This document shows, piece by piece, positions 30,567 through 38,701 of a stretch of DNA of 46,488 nucleotides (its first letter is position 1; each line of letters begins with the position of its first letter). The stretch spans positions 1 to 46,488 of the forward strand of contig JAVBLS010000040.1 in NCBI GenBank assembly GCA_031553235.1, in the 5' to 3' direction. Origin of the DNA: Frigididesulfovibrio sp031553235. Its GTDB lineage: Bacteria; Desulfobacterota; Desulfovibrionia; Desulfovibrionales; Desulfovibrionaceae. The notes under the pieces were generated by a model, which searched no databases, was not told the DNA's origin, and saw nothing but the letters and a program-made list of their open reading frames with translations. Made by a program: the position numbers and the translations under genes.

Positions 30567-31961
30567 ATGCCCAAGAGGCGCTTTGTCGCCCCCTTTGTTT
30601 TGCCTGTGGCGGCCTTTGCCCTGACCATTCTGATCGGAGCCTGTCTGCTCTGGCTGGACGTCAGCCATAAAGCCGGCCCGGTCGGCTTCGTGGATTCCCT
30701 GTTTATCTCCACTTCATCGGTCTGCGTCACCGGTCTGGCCTCGGTGGACCCCTCGACGGTCTTCAACCGTACCGGGCAGGCGGTGATGATGCTGCTCATC
30801 CAACTCGGCGGCCTGGGCATCACCACCTATTCCACCCTGATCATGTACATGTGGAGCAAGCGCATCTCGCTGAGCGACCGTCTGGCTGTGGGCCAGGCCC
30901 TGCTCAACGACACCTCTTTCCACCTGGGCCGGTTTCTGCAGCGGGTGGCATTGATCATCCTGTGCATTGAGGCCGCGGGCGCTGCCTGGCTCTATTTTTC
31001 CGAGCCGGAACGCATCGGCCTGTTCCACTCCTGTTTTTTGGCGGTCTCGGCCTTTTGCAACGCGGGCTTTGCCCTGTGGCCGGACAACCTGATCCGCTGG
31101 TCCGAAGATTGGAGCATCAACGGCACAATCATGTCGCTTATTTTTTTCGGCGGCATCGGCTTTTTCGTCATCGACGAACTCTTGCGCGTGGGCCGGTCCA
31201 GACTGGTCTCGCTCTTCCGTAAAACAAGCCCGAGGAATCACTTTCCGGCAAGGCCGAAACAGCGCCTGGGGTATCATACCCGTCTGGTACTCCAGACCAG
31301 CCTGGCTCTGATTTTCGGCGGCGCGGCGATCATCTATGCGGCCGGACTGTTCAACCCGGTCTGGCATGACAAAAGCACCCAGGAGTTGATCCTGCCGGCC
31401 CTGTTTCAGTCGGTCACGGCCCGCACGGCCGGCTTTTCTTCGGTGGATCTCGGCATGTGTACCGATCTGACCCTGCTGACCCTGATTATACTCATGTTTA
31501 TCGGCGGCTCGCCCGGCTCCTGCGCCGGCGGCATCAAAACCACCACTTTCCGGGCCCTGCTCGGCTATGTCAAAGCCCAGTTGCGCGGCCACAAGCAGGT
31601 GGTTGTGGCGGGCAAAGCCCTGGAAGCGCCGGTGCTGAACAAGGTCATGCTGCTGTTCTTTTTCTCCTGTCTGACCGTCATGGGGGCCACCTGCCTGCTG
31701 ACCCTGACCGAAAACGGAGCCTCGCGCCACGGCGGCGCCCCTTTCCAGATTCTGGATCTTCTTTTTGAGGTGGTCTCGGCCTTCGGCACCGTGGGGCTGT
31801 CGGTCAACGTCACCCCCCGGCTTTCGGACGCGGGCAAACTGATCATCTGCCTGGTCATGTTCATCGGCCGTCTCGGGCCCATCTGGCTGATCACCACCAT
31901 CCGGCAGTTCCAGAGCGAACCCGCCTACCGCCTGCCGGAAACGGACATGGCTGTGGGGTAA
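30567..31961 (+). CDS. ktrB: Potassium uptake channel subunit KtrB (TrkH family)
   Basis: The 464-residue membrane protein has four repeated M1-P-M2 units. The pore loops each contain a filter region: SVCVTGLA, SAFCNAGFAL, SVTARTAGFSS and SAFGTVGLSV. The glycine-rich intramembrane gating loop of the third unit is visible as IGGSPGSCAGGIKTTT. The length (about 460) fits KtrB rather than the longer TrkH. GGGAGG lies 10 nt upstream of the start. The cytoplasmic partner gene follows after 18 nt. Confidence 0.92.
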   Translation: MPKRRFVAPFVLPVAAFALTILIGACLLWLDVSHKAGPVGFVDSLFISTSSVCVTGLASVDPSTVFNRTGQAVMMLLIQLGGLGITTYSTLIMYMWSKRISLSDRLAVGQALLNDTSFHLGRFLQRVALIILCIEAAGAAWLYFSEPERIGLFHSCFLAVSAFCNAGFALWPDNLIRWSEDWSINGTIMSLIFFGGIGFFVIDELLRVGRSRLVSLFRKTSPRNHFPARPKQRLGYHTRLVLQTSLALIFGGAAIIYAAGLFNPVWHDKSTQELILPALFQSVTARTAGFSSVDLGMCTDLTLLTLIILMFIGGSPGSCAGGIKTTTFRALLGYVKAQLRGHKQVVVAGKALEAPVLNKVMLLFFFSCLTVMGATCLLTLTENGASRHGGAPFQILDLLFEVVSAFGTVGLSVNVTPRLSDAGKLIICLVMFIGRLGPIWLITTIRQFQSEPAYRLPETDMAVG

Positions 31962-31979
31962 CCCTTACGGGGGAAGCAT

Positions 31980-32636
31980 ATGCGCAACAAACTCGAAGTC
32001 GGCGTCATCGGCCTGGGCAAGTTCGGCCTGCAGTTTGGCGGCACCCTGACCGAGCTCGGGCACCGGGTGGTGGGCGTGGATGCCGGCGAACAGCGGGTGC
32101 GTCTGGCCCAGGACGTCCTCTCCCAGGTCTACCAGGGCGACGCCTCGGACAAGCATCTGCTCGATCAACTGCGCTTTCAGGATCTCGACGCCGTGGCCGT
32201 GAGCGTGGGCGGCTCCATGGAAATCTCCGTCCTGGTCACCCTGAACCTCCAGGAACTGGGGGTGAAACGGATCATCGCCAAGGCGATCTCGGCAGCTCAC
32301 AAGAAAGTTTTGCAACGCCTGGGCGCGCACCAGGTGATCCAGCCCGAGGCCGACGTGGCCGTGCAGACCGCCCAGCGCCTGAGCAACCCCGGCATGCTCG
32401 ACCTGTTGCCTCTTGGCGGAGGCGTGCTCGTCCAGGAAATCACCGTGGACGTTTGGGCCGGGAAAAACCTGCTGGAACTCAACCTGATGAATACCTCCGG
32501 AGTGCTCGTGGCCGCGGTCAGACGTCTGCAAGACCCGGAATTCCGCTTCGTGCCCGACCCCGCAGCCCCCTTTGCCAAAGGCGATCAACTGGTTGTCCTG
32601 GGTCCGCAGGATGCCGTTCTGGGGTTAAGGCCTTGA
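31980..32636 (+). CDS. ktrA: Potassium uptake regulatory subunit KtrA (TrkA family)
   Basis: The 218-residue protein has an N-terminal RCK Rossmann domain with GVIGLGKFGLQFGGTL and an acidic strand end in RVVGVD. A C-terminal TrkA_C domain (about residues 135-218) follows. The cytoplasmic ring of these subunits binds ATP/ADP or NAD(H) and gates KtrB. The ribosome binding site GGGGGAAG lies upstream. It is co-transcribed with ktrB. Confidence 0.92.
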   Translation: MRNKLEVGVIGLGKFGLQFGGTLTELGHRVVGVDAGEQRVRLAQDVLSQVYQGDASDKHLLDQLRFQDLDAVAVSVGGSMEISVLVTLNLQELGVKRIIAKAISAAHKKVLQRLGAHQVIQPEADVAVQTAQRLSNPGMLDLLPLGGGVLVQEITVDVWAGKNLLELNLMNTSGVLVAAVRRLQDPEFRFVPDPAAPFAKGDQLVVLGPQDAVLGLRP

Positions 32637-32753
32637 AAATGATGCCGCAGGCCTTGTTAAACCGCCCGGCCCCCAGGGCAGTGCATCTTGCCGGCGGCAA
32701 CAGGTTTGTGTAACTGTATCCGCTTGCATCCTGAACGCCAAAGGAATGGGACC

Positions 32754-33143
32754 ATGTCTTTACCCTCTGATTTTCAACCGGATTTTGCCAAGGCCGGCGG
32801 CCTGCTGCCGGTGATCGCCCAGTGCGCGGACAGCGGCGAGGTGCTGATGCTGGCCTACATGAACGAGCAGGCTCTGGCCGAGACCTTGAAGACCGGCGAA
32901 ATGCACTATTGGAGCCGCAGCAGAAAATGTTTGTGGCACAAGGGAGGCACTTCGGGCAACGTGCAGAAGCTGCGCTCCCTGCGCCTGGATTGCGACGCCG
33001 ACACCCTGCTGGCCCTGGTGGAGCAGGCGGGCGGCGCGGCCTGCCACGACGGTTACAAGAGCTGCTTTTCGCGCGAGCTGGCGGAAAACGGCGTGCGTAT
33101 TTGCAGTCCCAAAGTTTTCGACCCCAAGGAGGTATACAAATAA
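32754..33143 (+). CDS. hisI: Phosphoribosyl-AMP cyclohydrolase
   Basis: The 129-residue protein is the single-domain cyclohydrolase of histidine synthesis, without the HisE part. Characteristic motifs are VLMLAYMNEQAL, GEMHYWSRSRKCLWHKG, SGNVQKLRSLRLDCDAD and the C-terminal CHDGYKSCF. The cysteines bind zinc and the aspartates magnesium. AAGGA lies upstream of MSLPSDF. The last base of its TAA is the first base of the hisG ATG. Confidence 0.95.
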   Translation: MSLPSDFQPDFAKAGGLLPVIAQCADSGEVLMLAYMNEQALAETLKTGEMHYWSRSRKCLWHKGGTSGNVQKLRSLRLDCDADTLLALVEQAGGAACHDGYKSCFSRELAENGVRICSPKVFDPKEVYK

Positions 33144-34024
33144 TGTCGTCCGGTACGGTTTTGAAACTCGGCATTCCCAAGGGCTCCCTCGAAGAAGCCA
33201 CCCTGAATCTCTTTGCCCGGGCCGGATGGAAAGTCTCCATGCGCCACCGCAACTATTTTCCCGAGGTTGACGACCCGGAGCTTTCCGTGCGCCTCTGCCG
33301 GCCCCAGGAAATGCCCCGCTACGTGGGCGACGGCGTGCTTGACGCGGGCCTGACCGGCAAGGACTGGATTCAGGAAAACAACGTCAACGTGCACTTGGTC
33401 ACCGACCTGGTCTATTCCAAGCTGAGCAACCGCCCGGCCCGCTGGGTGCTGGCCGTGGCCGGCGATTCGCCCTACCGGAAGCCCGAAGACCTGGCCGGCA
33501 AGCGCGTGGCCACCGAAATCATGGGCCTGACCACCCGCTGGTTTGCCGAGCGCGGCATTCCGGTCAAGGTGGAATATTCCTGGGGTGCCACCGAGGCCAA
33601 GGTGGTCGAAGGCCTGGCCGACGCCATCGTCGAAGTGACCGAAACCGGCACCACCATCCGGGCCCACGGCCTGCGGGTCATTGCCGAGGTGCTGGTCACC
33701 AACACCCAGCTCATCGCCAACCCCGACGCCTGGGCCGACGAAGGCAAACGCCGCAAGATCGAACAGATCACCATGCTGCTGCAGGGAGCCTTGCGGGCCG
33801 AAGCCCTGGTGGGCCTGAAAATGAACGCGCCGGTGGCCGGGCTGGACAAGATTCTGGCCGCCCTGCCGGCCCTGACCTCGCCCACGGTGGCCCCTCTGCA
33901 GGACACCAACTGGGTCGCGCTTGAAGTCGTGGTGGGCACCGGCGTGGTGCGGGATCTCATCCCTGCCTTGGCCGTGGCCGGGGCCGAAGGTATTATTGAA
34001 TACCCCCTGAACAAGGTGGTTTAG
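33143..34024 (+). CDS. hisG: ATP phosphoribosyltransferase, long form
   Basis: The 293-residue enzyme starts histidine synthesis by joining ATP and PRPP. Visible features are LKLGIPKGSLEEATLNLF at the N terminus, DAGLTGKDW, and the PRPP-binding signature region IVEVTETGTTIRAHGL. The extra ~75 C-terminal residues (KMNAPVAGLDKILAALPAL onwards) form the regulatory domain that binds histidine, so HisZ is not needed. AGGAGG lies upstream inside hisI. It follows hisI with a one-base overlap and precedes aroE by 2 nt. Confidence 0.95.
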   Translation: MSSGTVLKLGIPKGSLEEATLNLFARAGWKVSMRHRNYFPEVDDPELSVRLCRPQEMPRYVGDGVLDAGLTGKDWIQENNVNVHLVTDLVYSKLSNRPARWVLAVAGDSPYRKPEDLAGKRVATEIMGLTTRWFAERGIPVKVEYSWGATEAKVVEGLADAIVEVTETGTTIRAHGLRVIAEVLVTNTQLIANPDAWADEGKRRKIEQITMLLQGALRAEALVGLKMNAPVAGLDKILAALPALTSPTVAPLQDTNWVALEVVVGTGVVRDLIPALAVAGAEGIIEYPLNKVV

Positions 34025-34026
34025 CG

Positions 34027-34887
34027 GTGCCCATTGAACCGCGCCGCTTCAACCGCCTTTACGGGGTACTTGGTTTTCCTCTGGGGCACAGCTTAAGCCC
34101 GGCCCTGCACAATTGGGGCTTTTCCCTGTGCAGGCTGCCCGGCGTCTACCTTGCTTTTGAGAAAACCGGGGAGGAACTGGCCGCCTTTGTCTCGGCCGTG
34201 CGCAGCCTGCCCATACACGGGGTCAGCGTCACCCTGCCGCACAAACAGACGATCATCCCTTTGCTGGACGGGATCACCGAGCGGGCCAAAGACATCGGCG
34301 CGGTCAACACCCTGTACTGGGAAGACGGCCGGCTCATGGGTGAAAACACCGACATCCTGGGCTTTCTTCAGCCCCTGCAGGGCCGGAGCATTCGCAAAGC
34401 CCTGGTGCTGGGCTGCGGTGGCGTGGCCCTGGCCGTGCTGGCCGCCCTGGCCGAACTTGGGGCCGAGGACGTGGCCGTGGCCGCACGCGACCCGGGCAAG
34501 GCCGCCAAACTGCTTCACGACCGAAACGTGCGGCTGATCCCCTGGAAAAAGCGGGCCACGGCCGTGGACCAAGACCTGGACTTGGTGGTCAACACCACGC
34601 CGCGGGGCATGGCCGGGCATGCCGAAGCGGAAAGCCCCATGCCGTCCGAGGCCTGGCAGCGGCTCAAGCCCGAGTGCACGGCCTTTGACGTGGTCTACAA
34701 CCCGCTGCAGACCCGTTTTCTGCGCGAGGCGGCCGAGGCCGGGCTGCGCACCCAGGACGGCCTGGACTTTTTCGCGGCCCAGGGCCTGGCCCAATTTTTG
34801 GTCTGGACCGACCAGCCCCTGCCCTTTGGTGCGGCCAAAATCTTTTTGAAACAGGTGCTGTCGGAACGCGCCGGCAAGTCCGCGTAA
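34027..34887 (+). CDS. aroE: Shikimate dehydrogenase
   Basis: The 286-residue enzyme reduces 3-dehydroshikimate with NADPH in aromatic amino-acid synthesis. Substrate-binding motifs are GFPLGHSLSPALHN and VSVTLPHKQTI with the catalytic lysine. The catalytic aspartate is in GENTDILGF. The NADP domain starts at VLGCGGVALAVLAAL. QGLAQFLVWT near the C terminus is also typical. It uses a GTG start 2 nt after the hisG stop, so it is probably translated by coupling. Confidence 0.94.
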   Translation: MPIEPRRFNRLYGVLGFPLGHSLSPALHNWGFSLCRLPGVYLAFEKTGEELAAFVSAVRSLPIHGVSVTLPHKQTIIPLLDGITERAKDIGAVNTLYWEDGRLMGENTDILGFLQPLQGRSIRKALVLGCGGVALAVLAALAELGAEDVAVAARDPGKAAKLLHDRNVRLIPWKKRATAVDQDLDLVVNTTPRGMAGHAEAESPMPSEAWQRLKPECTAFDVVYNPLQTRFLREAAEAGLRTQDGLDFFAAQGLAQFLVWTDQPLPFGAAKIFLKQVLSERAGKSA

Positions 34888-34921
34888 AATTGCTCTGGTG
34901 AAGTTGCTCTGAGAGGGTGGC

Positions 34922-36085
34922 GTGAAAGCCAAAATGCGCCCCAGATTTCCCAACCGGAAACGACGCCTGCAACGGGCAATGCCCGCGCTGCTTGGCCTGT
35001 GCCTTGTGGGCTTTGTGGCCGGCTTTCTGACCTGGGCCCTGTGGAACGATTCTCCGGCGTCCGCTCCGGCCCCGGCGGCCCCACCCGCCGAACAGGTGGC
35101 CGTGCCCCCGGCCCCGCGTCCGGCCCCGGCCCCGACGAATTCCGCCGGTCGAGCGGCAACGCCGCCCCGGCAGACCGACCCGCCGGCGCAACGCTCCGCC
35201 GCACCGGCGCCCTCCTCGACTCCCACGGCGTCCACCCCCATTTCGTCCTCCCCGTCGCCCGCATCGCCCCCCTCCTCGACACAGACGCAGCCGGCCCAAG
35301 GGACCACTCCAGCCCCGCGGCAAACCCCGCCGGCCGACGCCAACGGACCGTCGCTCTGGAACCTGCCCTTTGCCGGGCACAGCTACAAGGAAATCGCCGC
35401 CGAAATGAGCCGCCGTTACCCGGGCAAGCCCAGACTTTGGGCGGAAAAGATGCCCGGGATCACCAGCCGGCTTGAGCCCGCGCCCACCGGCCCGGGGCCC
35501 GTGGTCGCCCTGACCCTGGACGCCTGTTCCGGAGCCTATGACGCCGGCCTGATCGATTTTTTGCGTGCCCGGCAAATTCCGGCCACCTTGTTCGTCACCG
35601 GGCGCTGGATCAAAGAAAACCCCGAAACCTTTCGTGACCTGGCCAAAGACCCGCTGTTTGAAATCGCCGATCACGGCATGCGCCACCGACCCTGTTCGGT
35701 GAACGGACGCGAGGCATACGGCATCAAGGGCACGGCCGACATGGAAGAACTCGTCGATGAAGTTGAAGGCGGGGCGCGTGAAATTCACCGCAACGGCGGC
35801 CCCCGCCCCCACTGGTTCCGTTCCGGCACGGCTTTTTATGACGATATCGCCGTGCGGGTGATCGCCGATCTGGGCATGGGCGTAGCCGGCTACAGCATTG
35901 CCGTGGATGAGGGCGCCACTTTGCCGGCCCATGCAGTGCGCGACAAAACCCTTAAGGCCAAAAACGGCGACATTCTTCTCGGTCACATGAACCACCCGAC
36001 TTCGGGCACCCGCCAGGGGCTGATGGAAGCCCTGCCGAAGTTGCAGGAGAAAGGCTATCGTTTTGTCCGTCTTTCAGAGCGCTAG
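34922..36085 (+). CDS. Membrane-anchored polysaccharide deacetylase-family protein with altered catalytic motif
   Basis: The 387-residue protein has an N-terminal membrane anchor (about residues 20-42), then ~100 residues of Pro/Ala/Ser/Thr-rich linker, then a NodB-like domain (about 195-385). The usual TFDDG reads TLDAC: the catalytic-base aspartate is kept but the metal-binding second aspartate is Ala. The H-x3-H metal pair is present in ADHGMRHRP, and GHMNHP replaces the common LLHD motif. It may be an active member of a variant subfamily or a binding-only domain. The substrate is probably peptidoglycan or surface glycan. It uses a GTG start with GAGAGGG upstream. Its stop codon TAG is the first base triplet of the MITE-like repeat copy 2. 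Confidence 0.85.
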   Translation: MKAKMRPRFPNRKRRLQRAMPALLGLCLVGFVAGFLTWALWNDSPASAPAPAAPPAEQVAVPPAPRPAPAPTNSAGRAATPPRQTDPPAQRSAAPAPSSTPTASTPISSSPSPASPPSSTQTQPAQGTTPAPRQTPPADANGPSLWNLPFAGHSYKEIAAEMSRRYPGKPRLWAEKMPGITSRLEPAPTGPGPVVALTLDACSGAYDAGLIDFLRARQIPATLFVTGRWIKENPETFRDLAKDPLFEIADHGMRHRPCSVNGREAYGIKGTADMEELVDEVEGGAREIHRNGGPRPHWFRSGTAFYDDIAVRVIADLGMGVAGYSIAVDEGATLPAHAVRDKTLKAKNGDILLGHMNHPTSGTRQGLMEALPKLQEKGYRFVRLSER

Positions 36086-36200
36086 CGCATTTCAAGTGTG
36101 AAATGCCCGCAAGGATTTGTCGGCAAATCCTTGCCGCCAAATAGGCGTAGGCGGGCTTTGCCCGCCGTTAAGCGACTATTTGAAGCGTAAACTGCTCTAA
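36083..36200 (+). repeat. TA-bounded multi-hairpin repeat (MITE-like), copy 2
   Basis: The 118-bp element begins TAGCGCATTTCAAG and ends AAACTGCTCTAA. It carries the same three hairpins as the copy at 46199-46316, with two substitutions in the first. Its first three bases are the stop codon of the deacetylase gene, and it directly abuts the two-hairpin intercistronic repeat that starts at 36202. Confidence 0.88.
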
Positions 36201-36201
36201 A

Positions 36202-36391
36202 GCAAATGAACATTCTCGAAGTTCATTTGCGACGGTCGCGTGAGCGGACTGCGGCCCGCGCCTCATTGAGGCATGGTTTCGTTTTTTCGATAGTGTGGCG
36301 GCGAGACAACCTTCGCAACCCTATTTTGCTTGCGGGCGCGTTCGGAAGTTCATCGGCACTATGTTTAATAAACAATTTCAAAGTGAAATTG
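36202..36391 (+). repeat. Intercistronic two-hairpin repeat, copy B (before the MBL-fold gene)
   Basis: The element starts with a perfect hairpin, GCAAATGAAC(ATTCTCGAA)GTTCATTTGC, and ends with CAATTTCAAAGTGAAATTG, identical to the end hairpin of copy A. The shared core reads GGCGCGTTCGGAAGTTCATC. It is longer than the other copies because of about 85 extra bases in the middle. It ends 5 nt before the AGGAG of the next gene. Confidence 0.75.
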
Positions 36392-36405
36392 CTTCAGGAG
36401 CAATC

Positions 36406-37032
36406 ATGCGCATTTCCGTTTTTCCCCTCGGGGCTCTGCAAACCAACTGTTATCTCATCGACAACGGGCATGAGGCCGTTGTCGTGGACCCCGGCGGCGA
36501 CCCGGCCCAGGTGCTCGAGCATCTGCGCGCCCACAACCTGGGCCTGACACATATTCTGCTCAGCCATCTGCATTTCGACCATACCTTTGGCGTGGCCCAG
36601 CTGGTCGCGGCCACCGGGGCCGAGGTCCACGCCTCGCAGGCCGACGCCTACATGCTCGAATCGGATCTCGGCCTGGGCGGCATCTGGGGCCTGCCCAAGG
36701 TGGAGCCCTATACCTTCACGCACCTGGAGCCCGGCGAACTGCCCCTGCTCGGTGCCGGCTGCCGGGTGCTGGCCACGCCGGGACACACTCCGGGCGGCCT
36801 GAGCTTCCACTTCCCGAGCCTCAAGGCCGTGTGCGCCGGCGACACCCTGTTCGCCCGTTCCGTGGGCCGCACCGATTTTCCCGGCGGCAGCCTGGAAATC
36901 CTGATGCACTCGATCATCAACGAACTCTACACCCTGCCGGATGAAACCACGGTCTACCCCGGCCACGGCCCGGAAACGTGCATCGGCGCGGAGCGCCTGA
37001 ACAACCCCTTTGTGGGCGAGTTCATACAGTAG
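36406..37032 (+). CDS. MBL-fold metallo-hydrolase (glyoxalase II-like)
   Basis: This 208-residue metallo-beta-lactamase-fold protein has the binuclear metal site HLHFDHT (about residue 58), GHTPGG, GDTLFARSVGRTD and a final YPGHGPET. These match the hydroxyacylglutathione-hydrolase-like subgroup, often a thioester hydrolase of unknown substrate. The start MRISVFPLGALQTN follows AGGAG by 8 nt. The gene lies between two copies of the intercistronic repeat; its own stop codon TAG touches the first base pair of the downstream copy. Confidence 0.9.
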   Translation: MRISVFPLGALQTNCYLIDNGHEAVVVDPGGDPAQVLEHLRAHNLGLTHILLSHLHFDHTFGVAQLVAATGAEVHASQADAYMLESDLGLGGIWGLPKVEPYTFTHLEPGELPLLGAGCRVLATPGHTPGGLSFHFPSLKAVCAGDTLFARSVGRTDFPGGSLEILMHSIINELYTLPDETTVYPGHGPETCIGAERLNNPFVGEFIQ

Positions 37033-37153
37033 AGTGAGTCTACTTTGAAAAGTCGACTCACTCCGGCGGCCGTGTAAACGGACGCCCGCCTGCGGACTCG
37101 TTCGAAAGCCCGTTGGCAGTATAGTTTCATAAACATTTTCGAACTGAAAATAA
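37032..37153 (+). repeat. Intercistronic two-hairpin repeat, copy C (before the flavoprotein gene)
   Basis: It begins with a strong hairpin (GAGTGAGTC pairing with GACTCACTC, extended by ACTTT/AAAGT) that shares its first base with the upstream stop codon. The core has GGACTCGTTCGAAAGCCCGT and GCGTCCGTTTA in inverted form near the first hairpin. The end hairpin is degenerate (TTTTCGAACTGAAAA). It stops about 4 nt before the AAGG of the next gene. Confidence 0.7.
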
Positions 37154-37166
37154 TCTAAGGCCCGGC

Positions 37167-37808
37167 ATGCCGATGGAAACAAAACCCCTGATCCTGGCCT
37201 GCAGCCCCAGGCCGGGCGGCAACACCGATTGGGCGGCCGACCTGGTCGCCGAGGCTTTTAGCACCCGGGCCGTGCGCCTGCGTGAACATCCCGTGTCGGC
37301 CTGCACCGGCTGCGGAGCCTGCGCCAAGGCGGCCCGGCGCGCTCCCAGCCTCACGCCGGAAAACGGCGTGCCCTATCTGGGCTGTCCCTTGAGCCTGCGC
37401 GACGCCTCCGCGCCTCTGATTGCCGGGCTGCTGCGCACGCCCTTTATCTTCGTGGCCGCGCCGATCTTTTTCTACCACCTGCCGGCCGGCTTCAAAGCCC
37501 TGATCGACCGGCTCCAACCCTTCTGGGCCCTGCGCGAGGCCGGCGATGCCCGGGTCGCCGCCCTGCCCGGGCGCCGGGCCGGGGTGCTGCTTTGCGCGGC
37601 CCGGCCCCAGGGGGAAAAGCTCTTTGCCGGCTCGCTTCTGACCCTGCGCCTGGCCCTGGGCCTGCTCAAGGTCGACCTCCCTGATCCCCTGCTCCTGCGC
37701 GACCTGGACGCCCCCGGCGATCTGGCCGGCAACCCGGGAGCCCTGGAGAGCGTCCGGGCCTATGCCGCGACATGTCTGCAACAATCTCGCTTTGAAATTG
37801 GCGCTTAA
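37167..37808 (+). CDS. Flavodoxin-fold FMN reductase / iron-sulfur flavoprotein-like
   Basis: The 213-residue protein has the FMN-binding N terminus LILACSPRPGGNTDWAADLV. A compact cysteine motif CTGCGAC near residue 47 is typical of iron-sulfur flavoproteins, and the flavin-facing APIFFYHLPAGFKALIDRLQ lies near residue 100. It should be a soluble electron carrier or reductase; the partner is unknown. AAGG lies upstream. The last residues, about QQSRFEIGA and the TAA stop, are encoded by a degenerate copy of the dispersed repeats, so the natural C terminus was probably replaced or extended by the insertion. Confidence 0.82.
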   Translation: MPMETKPLILACSPRPGGNTDWAADLVAEAFSTRAVRLREHPVSACTGCGACAKAARRAPSLTPENGVPYLGCPLSLRDASAPLIAGLLRTPFIFVAAPIFFYHLPAGFKALIDRLQPFWALREAGDARVAALPGRRAGVLLCAARPQGEKLFAGSLLTLRLALGLLKVDLPDPLLLRDLDAPGDLAGNPGALESVRAYAATCLQQSRFEIGA

Positions 37809-37915
37809 CGGCGGGCAAAGCCCGCCTATGCCAATCTCGCGGGCGGCGCTGCACTTTGTTTCGCGCCGCCGGAGCACATTTTACCCGACAAGGCATTTTT
37901 AATGACAAAATGCTC
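37784..37915 (-). repeat. Degenerate MITE-like / hairpin repeat between the flavoprotein and comF genes
   Basis: GCGCTTAACGGCGGGCAAAG continuing to CCCGCCTATGCC (37801-37832) is the inverse of the GGCGTAGGCGGGC...CCGTTAAGCG block of the TA-bounded repeat. CAATCTCGCTTTGAAATTG just before it resembles the end hairpin of the intercistronic repeat. Further on, GGCGGCGC/GCGCCGCC forms a hairpin, and GGAGCA pairs with TGCTCC at the far end. The stretch covers the flavoprotein stop codon and the comF start codon. Confidence 0.6.
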
Positions 37916-38651
37916 CAATTTCCTTGGCCGGTTGATCCGGGAGCGGCGCTGCGTCGTCTGCCACGAGCCCTTCGCGCCGCCTCCGGGCGTTGCCCGGGAC
38001 GACCCTGCGGGCCTGGCCTGTGCCGCCTGTCTGGCGGGACTGCCGGCCCGCCGGGCCGGGTTCTGTCCGCTCTGCGGCGAAATCGCGCCCTGGCCGCTCT
38101 TGCCCGTGCTGCCCTGCGGCAAGTGCCTGCAGCAGCCGCCTCCCTGGAGCGCCTTTTTCTTTTACGCTCCGTATGACGGTCTGTTGCGCAAGCTGCTGAT
38201 CCGCCTGAAATTCGGCAATGAGCCGGGCCTCGGCCGTTTTCTCGGGCTTCTGGCCTTGCGTGGTCCGCTCCGGGAGCGAGACCATGACGCCCATGACGCC
38301 GTGGTGCCCGTGCCTCTTTCGGATCAACGCCTGGGCCGGCGCGGCTACAATCAGGCCCTTGAGCCGGCCCGGGCCCTGGCGGGCAAGGCCCTGCCCCTGC
38401 GGCCGGATCTGCTGCGCCGCGTCAAGCACGGCGCACCCCAGACCGGCCTTTCCCATGCCGAACGCCAAAGCAACCTCAAAGACGCCTTTGTCGGTTCACC
38501 CGCAGCGGCCGGCCTGCGTCTGCTCCTGGTGGACGACGTGGCCACCACCGGCGCCACCCTGGAGGCCGCGGCCCTGGCCCTGCTCCGGGCAGGGGCGGCC
38601 GAAACGGCCGTGGCCGTTTGCGCCCGCACGCCAAGACGCCGGAATACATGA
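37902..38651 (+). CDS. comF: ComF family protein (phosphoribosyltransferase-like)
   Basis: The 249-residue protein has N-terminal zinc-binding cysteine pairs (RRCVVCHEPF, LACAACLAGL, FCPLCGEIAP, LPCGKCLQ). A PRTase domain follows, with the PRPP loop LLVDDVATTGATLEAA. ComF takes part in DNA uptake in transformable bacteria and is widespread elsewhere with unclear function. KLLIRLKFGNEPGLGRFLG and RGYNQALEPARAL are family-typical. The ribosome binding site is weak (AAGG, 9-nt spacing) because the start lies in repeat-derived sequence. Confidence 0.88.
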   Translation: MTKCSNFLGRLIRERRCVVCHEPFAPPPGVARDDPAGLACAACLAGLPARRAGFCPLCGEIAPWPLLPVLPCGKCLQQPPPWSAFFFYAPYDGLLRKLLIRLKFGNEPGLGRFLGLLALRGPLRERDHDAHDAVVPVPLSDQRLGRRGYNQALEPARALAGKALPLRPDLLRRVKHGAPQTGLSHAERQSNLKDAFVGSPAAAGLRLLLVDDVATTGATLEAAALALLRAGAAETAVAVCARTPRRRNT

Positions 38652-38678
38652 AAAAACCCCGCCAAAGCGGGGTTTTTT
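38651..38678. terminator. Bidirectional intrinsic terminator between comF and agcS
   Basis: AAAAAACCCCGC and GCGGGGTTTTTT form a near-perfect stem around CAAA. There is a T-run after the stem on either strand, as expected between the converging genes. Confidence 0.92.
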
Positions 38679-38701
38679 CATCGAGTCGAGACTACGGGAG
38701 A

